Assembly (NCBI GenBank): GCA_038049695.1
Contig: CP142451.1
Span: forward strand, 45,581,001-45,645,000
Source: Cinnamomum chago
Lineage: Eukaryota; Streptophyta; Magnoliopsida; Laurales; Lauraceae
DNA: 64,000 bases
Direction of reading: 5' to 3'
Shown here: piece after piece, positions 57,407-64,000 of the stretch
How positions within the stretch are numbered: position 1 is the first letter of the stretch
Layout of the letters: the number at the start of each line of letters is the position of its first letter
The notes under the pieces: generated by a model
Databases searched by the model: none
What the model was told of the DNA's origin: nothing
Seen by the model: the letters and a program-made list of their open reading frames with translations, nothing else
Program-made: the position numbers and the translations under genes

Positions 57407-58521
57407 GTAAGGACCATAGAACCTTACATCCACATTACTTAAGGTTTTTAAGTGATTAATTATATGGATTGTGATTAATTAAATATGATTAACTGTATGG
57501 ACTACGGTTAATTAATGTTGCGTTTACGATATAGTGTGGGCCACCCCTATACCAAACAATACCAATTATGATTAGATGTGGAGCAGCAACCAGGAAATTG
57601 TGTAGGGGTTGGATCCACACTACTGATTATGTAGATTATTAATAATGCTGAGTTCAGGTTGATGTGTGATGGTGAGATATTTTGCACTAGATCCCAGATT
57701 TGGGATGTTGGACTTGGTGTCCGGATGATTGATGGCTTATGGCCATGGTGGCCGTTGTATTGGCTGGTCCGTGGTGGACGTGAATGATGAGACAGGGCCA
57801 TGGTGGCCGGTATACATGTATACGATAAGCTTTGGTGGCGTTGAAATGTGCAAGGGGCACGAATATGTAAATGGGCGTACTTTTAATTGTACTTGACTTG
57901 TTAATTTAGACTTGTACATATTATGTCATGTTCTATACTGTTTGTGTAATTAGGAAAATTCATTCACCAATAATATTGATGTTGTGTTGCCCCCTTCAGG
58001 TAATCTTGTTACGGGTGGGCCAGAGCAGCATGACGTTCAGCACGTAGATTTCGGCATGCATAGCTGAAGGGAGAAAACGAGACACATTCAAATAATTTTT
58101 AGAGAGATTAGCTCTTGTTTTAGGAAATTTATTCAATGTTTTAGTACATTATTGATTTGAGTCAGGACATAGGAATTTTGATTATTCAGAGATTATTGAT
58201 GTTATTGAATTTTTATAAATTAATTGGAATTATAGTTTGATTTAAATGCCTAACTCCCTGTGAGAATTATTTGATGAATGTATGGTAAATATTGCCGAGT
58301 TATCACTATCCGGAAACCCGACAGGGCCCTGGAATTTAGGTCGTCACAATTTGTGAGCACTCCCTATGCTCTTAAGCACGATGCAGGCTTTAGTAGCCTA
58401 ATTATTATATATCTTGAGTCAGCACCACTTGGCTTCGATCCTATCACAGTCGGACCCGGCTGAGTGTGGGTTTTGTATCTGTTACACTATCTGCAATATA
58501 GTATCTATCAGGGGGTGTATT

Positions 58522-58849
58522 TGTAGAACCACATACAAAGAAGCAGGCCCATCTCTCAAGGCCCATGACCAAGAGGCCCAAAGCTTAAAACCTACACGTG
58601 GGATCACTTAGATTTGGTCAAACATTGTATAGTTGTATGATATCAATCATTATTATATTCTTTCCTTTCTTACTTATATACACATGTAATTAGGATCAAT
58701 CATAGGCTGTAATCAGCAATACTTTGTGTATAAAGATCAACAGTCGATCCTCTCTTTGGGATACGACAGATTCCACAATCTCTCCTCCTTTTCTCTCTTC
58801 TTCTTCTTCTTCTTCTTCTTCTCCAATACAAGGATCTGTTAATCCTTAT
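58522..58849 (+). repeat. Copia-3 5' LTR
   Basis: TGTAGAACC...CTTAT; the last CA has been altered beside the primer site. TATA-like TATAAAG at about 58729, TTC microsatellite at 58798-58822. Confidence 0.9.
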
Positions 58850-58989
58850 TGGTATCAGAGAAGGTTTCGATCCCGATGTTCTTGTGTAGCCCACGTGACA
58901 GGCCCGTCCATGAAATCTGTTGGGCCTGCACGTGAGGAGTGTTGGGAAGACCCACATCCCACATCGCCTAAGTAATAGGCACAATTTCC

Positions 58990-61637
58990 ATGTCTATGTC
59001 TTTGAATAAATCTATGTCTAGTTCCATGGTTTCTCATTTTTCAAAATCGAAATGTGAATCTTGTTGTTTAAGCAAAAGTCATGTATTACCATTCCCTATT
59101 CATTATTCACGTACTGCAGGCACATTTGATGTAGTTCACACGGATGTCTGGGGGATTGGCCCTAACTTGAGTAGACTTGGATATAAATATTATGTTACCT
59201 TTATAGATGACCATTGTCGTTATACATGGATCGATTTTTTGAAATCTAAATATGAAGTTTTTTCCGTGTTCCAAAACTTCTATAACATGGTCAGTACTCA
59301 ATTTCAAAAATCCATCAAGGTTCTACGTTCAGATTCCAGGGGAGAGTATACATCCACTGAGTTCAATAACTTTCTCGCAGAAAAAGGAATTATTCATCAA
59401 AAATCTTGTCCCCACACACCACAACAAAATGGTGTGGCAGAACGAAAGAATCATCATCTCCTAGAAACTGTCCGCACTCTACTTGTGGAATCCCTTGTTC
59501 CACCTCGATTTTGGTGTGAAGCAGCCCATACAGCTGTCACATTATCAACAGATTACCTAGCTGTGTCCTAGGTACCGTTTCCCCTTTTGAGTGCTTATTT
59601 GGTCATCCACCTTCCTACTCACACTTGCGGATTTTTGGATGTCTCTGTTTTGTTCATCTCCCCTCTTTAGAGCGTACAAAACTTTCACCACAAGCCGCTG
59701 GATGCATGTTTCTTGGCTACAATGATGAACACAAAGGTTTTCAGTGCTATGATTCCAAAGAACGCCGAATACGGATTTCTCGAAATGTTGTTTTCTTGGA
59801 GCACGTTCCATTTTATTCACAGTCACCAAGTTCCTCTAATATTCAAGTATCTTACCTTCCTCATTTTTCTTCTCCTACTTCCCCTCCTACAGTTACACAG
59901 GTCTATACTCGTCGTCCAAGGCAACTACCTCCTACTACTACTCCTATAGATCCACCTGCCTTGTTGGTTCCTGCAGGCCATGATACTATTGAAGGTAATA
60001 CTTCCGGACCTAATCTACGGCGCTCTAGTCGTACTTCGGTTCCACCTGATAGATATGGATTTTCAGCACTTCTTACCTCTTTGGATCCCATTCCTATCCC
60101 TACCTCTTATAAACAGGCCGCTAATATACCATGTTGGCAAGATGCAATGACAGATGAATTACTTGCTCTTGAAGTCAACCATACTTGGGACTTAGTGCCT
60201 CTTCCAGCAAATACAACCATCATCGGAAGCAAATGGGTTTATTCCATTAAACATCGCTCTGATGGCAACATTGATAGGTACAAGGCCCGCCTAGTTGCCC
60301 AAGGTTATAAGCAGGAGTACGGCATTGACTACGAGGAAACCTTTGCCCCAGTTGCCAAAATGACTACAATTCGATGCTTACTCGCAGCTGCCGCGTCTCG
60401 CAACTGGCCCCTTTGGCAGATGGATGTCAAGAACGCATTTTTACATGGGGATCTAAAGGAAGTTGTGTATATGCGTCCGCCACAGGGGTATTCTTGTCCT
60501 CCACATCATGTCTGCAAGTTGACAAAGTCCTTATATGGGCTCAAACAAGCCCCTCAGGCCTGGTTTGAAAAGTTTTGATCTGCCATCCTTTAAGCCCGCT
60601 TCTACCAAAGCTCCAATGACAGCTCTCTCTTCATTCGGAGAACCTCTCGTGGCTATACAATTCTATTGCTTTATGTTGATGACATGATAATTAGTGGGAA
60701 TGATCATGCTGGGATCACTGAACTCAAAACTCACCTCATGAGTATTTTTAAAATGAAAGACATTGATTCCTTAACCTACTTTCTGGGACTAGAGGTTCAA
60801 CGGAACAAAAATGGCATTAAAATCACTCAATCAAAATATGCTGATGACTTGATTCATTTTGCACGACTTGGCGATGCCAAAACATTTGCCACTCCCACAG
60901 AGATTAATCTCAAGCTCAGAAAAGAAGACGGGCATCCTCTACCAGATCCTACCTTATTTCGTCGTTTGGTTGGTAGCCTGCTCTACTTAACCATGACGCG
61001 GCCCGATATATCACATGTTGTGCAGACTGTTAGCCAATTTATAGCCCATCCACATAAACCACATCTTCAAGTTGTTTATCGAATTCTCCGATATGCAAAG
61101 GGTACTCGGGATCATGGTTTATTTTACCCTTCCAGCTCTTCATTACAATTGACAGCATATGCTGATGCCGATTGGGCTGGATGTCCCGACACCCGTCGCT
61201 CGACGACTGGATGGCGCATGTTCTTGGGTCCTTCTCTCATCTCATGGAAAAGCAAGAAACAAGTCACAATTTCCAAATCGACGGCTGAGGCCGAATATCA
61301 TTCCATGTCTTCTGCCTACAGCGAAGTCATATGGTTGCGTCGTCTTTTTCAAGAGTTCAGCATCTTCCCCAAAGATCCTACTCCGTTGTATGCAGGTAAC
61401 ACAAGTGATATTCGAATTGCAAAGAATATTGTTTTCCATGAGCGCACTAAGCACATTGAAATTGACTGTCACTTTATTCGTCAGCACTTTGTGTGTGAAG
61501 ATATCAGTCTACCCCATATCTCTTCGTCTGAACAACTGGCAGATGCGTTCACCAAGGGCTTGGCCCGCGATCGTCATGATTACATTCTTTCCAAATTGAT
61601 GCTTCTTGGCCAACCACCGCACCAATTTGAGGGGGAG
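58990..61637 (+). pseudogene. Copia-3 integrase, RT and RNase H
   Basis: Begins inside the integrase zinc site ('CESCCLSKSHVLPF'), then 'HTDVWGIG', the second Asp in 'LRSDSRGEY' (Arg where Gly is usual) and the Glu in 'NGVAERKNH'. A one-base loss near 59540 shifts the frame before '[16 protein letters not shown]'. RT begins in 59625-60578 and is cut by TGA 60576 and TAA 60591, both in frame. The frame from 60666 carries YVDDMII, 'DADWAG' and 'AEAEYHSM' of RNase H and ends at the polypurine tract. Two stops, one frameshift and no gag. Confidence 0.93.
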
Positions 61638-61960
61638 TGTAGAACCACATACAAAGAAGCATGCCCATCTCTCAAGGCCCATGACCAAGAGGCCCAAAGC
61701 TTAAAACCCACACATGGGATCACTTAGATTTGGTCAAACATTGTATAGTTGTATGATATCAATCATTATTATATTCTTTCCTTTCTTACTTATATACACA
61801 TGTAATTAGGATCAATCATAGGCTGTAATCAGCAATACTTTGTGTATAAAGATCAACAGTCAATCCTCTCTTTGGGATACGATAGATTCCACAATCTCTC
61901 CTCCTTTTCTCTCTTCTCCTTCTTCTCCTTCTTCAATACAAGGATCTGTTGATCCTTACA
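61638..61960 (+). repeat. Copia-3 3' LTR
   Basis: TGTAGAACC...CCTTACA, 323 bp. The upstream polyprotein frame runs on into it (to 61727), so that tail is LTR sequence. Confidence 0.92.
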
Positions 61961-62832
61961 GTATTATCTGTGCTCTGGTGCCAGATTGGATATATGTCCG
62001 GTGGCCATATATGCAATCCTTGTGGTACCAAATTTGTTATCTGTATCTGCTCTCATCACGGTCACATGATTTGCAACCAGCGTTGAGAGAATATAGCACA
62101 TGTGGTTTGCCAATTTTGTTAGGAATTATTTGTTAGGCATTGCTATCTCTGATTCACTGGTTCACTGTATTCATGCATGATTATGCTTAGTTTGAACATC
62201 ATTGATATCTTCATGATCATTTGTCTTTACTCTCATTTGATGCTACATGTTATGTTCATTATATCTGCTTAAATGCTAGATTGATAATCTAATGGTGCTA
62301 CGCATTACAAGTGACAACGCTAAGGCTTTACCACGGAGAGTAAGGAGGTCAAGGAGACACCTCAACAGATAGTTGAGTGGACACCTGAGAATGTCATCTA
62401 GAGATCTGGCCACAAGAGTGCACAACACATTTTGGGATTCGCCTTTGTTTTTTTAGACTTTACTATTTGGCCATGTAGGCCATGGGATGTTTAAAACTAT
62501 CTTTGATGTATTCAAACTTTAATGCTTCCACACTTGAATACTATCTTTTGTTTATGTTTATTGTCTGTCATTCCACCTAACTATGCTATGGAATTATAAA
62601 TGTGATTACCATGTCTATTATCTATGTTGATTATAGAATTGAATGAGTTACACAAGCTTCCGCTGAAAGGTTTCAACTTGTGATGGACTTCTTATACCAC
62701 CTCACACGTGGAATCCTGTAGGAACTCACGCATGGGCAAATCGCACACATGAATCATGTTGACTTGAATCCCCATGGTAGTCGCAACTCGTAATCCAGGA
62801 CCATTATGGGGAACGCAGTTGGGGGCATGACG

Positions 62833-63296
62833 GTACATAATGGGATGTGATTTTTGGGTAGTTCTTGCATTTAGACATACTAGGGCTTGTTAATTTGGAG
62901 GATTTGGCCTTGTGCGTGGGAATTTAGACTTGATTAAGGATGTGTAAGTCTGGTTCCAGCAGTAGGTGATCATTAGGGCTTGGTATTCATCTATGGATTA
63001 TTGATTTGCATGTGTAGGATGATGTGGAACCGAGAGGTATGATGTCATAATGATTTTAAACAACTAGTAACTTTAGAAAGTGTCAAATTAGATTGGTCAA
63101 GACCTATTTTGGATATCCTTGTGGTCGTCCAACATGGTATTGGAGAATCACGTCATGTTTAGGGTTTTATGATATCATAGGTTTTGTGTTTGCGTTGATC
63201 CTTGCATGTGAATGATAATTTTAAACTTAGGGTTTTGTATGTTGCATCCTATATGTGATTCATAATTCAATTTAATATTGTTATCCACGTCGTCCT
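62833..63296. other. non-coding stretch, nothing recognised
   Basis: AT-rich; no coding frame or terminal repeat that I can support. Confidence 0.4.
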
Positions 63297-63940
63297 CAAC
63301 CTACCCTTCCCCTTGGTGGGCCATCAACTTGTATAGCAAAACTTTTCCTTATCAACATCGTTGCTAGCCTTCATTGGACATTTCCAAACCATCTCAAACA
63401 GGTTTCTCTTATTTTATCACCTCTTAGTGTTACCCCTTGATGTTACCCCTAAATGCTCTTGAAAACGCTCGTTTCTAATTTTATCCTTTTCAGTTTTACC
63501 ACACATCCATCTCACCATTCTCATTTCTGCTACACACATTTTGTGCATGTGTTGGTTCTTAATTGGTCAGCATTATGCTCCATAGTTCATAGACGGTCTA
63601 ATTGTTGTCCTGTAAAATTTTCCCTTCCATCTTGCCGGCATGTGCCAATCACAAAGAACACTAGAAGCAAGTTTCTACGGCAGTCGTCCCACCTTTATCC
63701 TATGTGCAACATCTTCATCAATCTCTCCATCCTTACTAATAATCGAGCCAAGGTATTAGAATAAATCTCTGTGGTATCTCCTGAGATTCAATTCTCCCAA
63801 TATTTTCAGCTCACTGAAGTTGTAATCCATATATTTTGTCTTTTTGTACAACTTATTTTCAATCCTTCAAATTCTAAAGCGTCCCGCCATCTCTGTAGTA
63901 TTGCATTCACACCTCTCGATCCATCCACCAATACTTTTTT
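63297..63940 (-). pseudogene. RTE-type LINE reverse transcriptase, C-terminal part
   Basis: Minus-strand reading across several frame changes gives 'DREVWNAILQRWRDALEFEG', 'LGSIISKDGEIDEDV'-like and 'HKMCVAEMRMVRWMCGKT'-like segments, then 'NERFQEHLGV', the standard order at the C-terminal end of plant RTE-type LINE proteins. At least eight frameshifts or stops are seen. The 5' part, if present, lies beyond the window or is cut by the T-rich run at 63940-63953. Confidence 0.75.
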
Positions 63941-64000
63941 TTTTTATAACAGTAAATTTTCTTGCTCAAAAAAAGAGATGGACTGAAAAAGCCCAGACCA

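Larger units (their letters stand above)
43708..58348 (+). repeat. LTR, family C (copy C2), broken into three pieces
   Basis: Starts TGTAATATCCTGAG and ends TTAGGTCGTCACA, with flanks attta and atttg (4 of 5). Its pieces are 43708-44710, 51789-52175 and 57415-58348. Removing solo LTR D and the hAT, each with one TSD copy, restores continuity: 'ggggaccctc' runs into 'tggccacttgattag'. The module repeats at 44337-44625 and 51788-52060 are those of C1. It also carries a TATA-like 'tttatataac' at about 43934. Confidence 0.75.
58522..61960 (+). mobile_element. Copia-3, gag-less Ty1/copia element
   Basis: LTRs 58522-58849 and 61638-61960, perfect TSD gtatt (58517-58521 and 61961-61965), primer site tggtatcagag at 58850-58860, polypurine tract gaggggga before 61638. 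Only about 130 bp separate the primer site from the integrase, so gag and protease are missing. The LTRs differ by several substitutions and a TTC-repeat length change. It is inserted in LTR B3. Confidence 0.93.
41805..62832 (+). repeat. LTR, family B (copy B3), broken into three pieces
   Basis: The pieces 41805-43702, 58354-58516 and 61966-62832 align in order with B1 and B2: the U3 start, the 'CACTCACCTACGGG' block, and an end reading 'gggggcatgacg' against 'gggggcacgaca' in B2. The start is mutated (tgggattagggcg) and I see no clear TSD, so the outer limits are approximate. LTR C2 and Copia-3 are inserted in it. Confidence 0.6.

Noticed and set aside
60666..61727. Full 353-codon frame taken as protein
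   Set aside because: The last 30 codons or so run past the polypurine tract into the 3' LTR.

Overview
This is a repeat-dominated stretch of nuclear DNA from a flowering plant. The evidence is plant-type Ty1/copia, Ty3/gypsy, hAT, SINE and RTE-type LINE sequences, tRNA-iMet primer sites and GT-AG introns; I cannot name the species. Almost everything is mobile DNA, and much of it can be placed by target-site duplications (TSDs) read directly from the sequence. Internal stops and frameshifts show that nearly all element coding regions are dead.

The one host gene I can support is a chloroplast-type rhodanese-like protein (STR11-like) on the minus strand. Four 3'-terminal exons lie at 16926-18121 and two upstream exons at 36395-36601. 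The reading phase is kept at every junction, so the two clusters are split by an 18.3-kb intron packed with transposons. The 5' end of the gene is not found in the window.

Layout. 1-492 is the 3' part of an LTR (family D). 493-1145 is an internally deleted hAT. 6127-6756 is a small hAT derivative carrying a tRNA-like SINE. 6857-11053 is a solo LTR (family A) holding an RTE-LINE tail. 11314-16794 is a complete but mutated copia (Copia-1, minus) next to the 3' end of the STR11-like gene. The giant intron (18122-36394) holds mitovirus-like RNA-polymerase fragments (about 19806-20289), a minus-strand gypsy remnant with its LTR (20962-22556) interrupted by solo LTR C1 (22562-25980), a second gypsy 3' end (27002-27634), solo LTR B2 (27662-34137, itself holding a gypsy LTR, a fold-back MITE and solo LTR A2), and a copia remnant (34143-35100). 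36834-37261 is a gypsy solo LTR, 37819-37929 a second SINE, 38190-38980 a hAT MITE and 39174-41451 solo LTR B1.

The right third is one deep nest. LTR B3 (about 41805-62832) is interrupted by LTR C2 (43708-58348) and by the gag-less Copia-3 (58522-61960). C2 is interrupted by solo LTR D (44711-51783) and by a complete hAT transposon (52176-57406). D in turn holds a young-looking Copia-2 (45657-50981). The window ends in an RTE-LINE reverse-transcriptase remnant (63297-63940).

The observations most worth a second look are the two different mitovirus palm-domain fragments fused in one frame, the intact host gene with an 18.3-kb transposon-filled intron, the copia inserted at that gene's predicted poly(A) site, the roughly 155-bp minisatellite inside the hAT, and copy-specific 'phrase' blocks inside otherwise homologous long LTRs.
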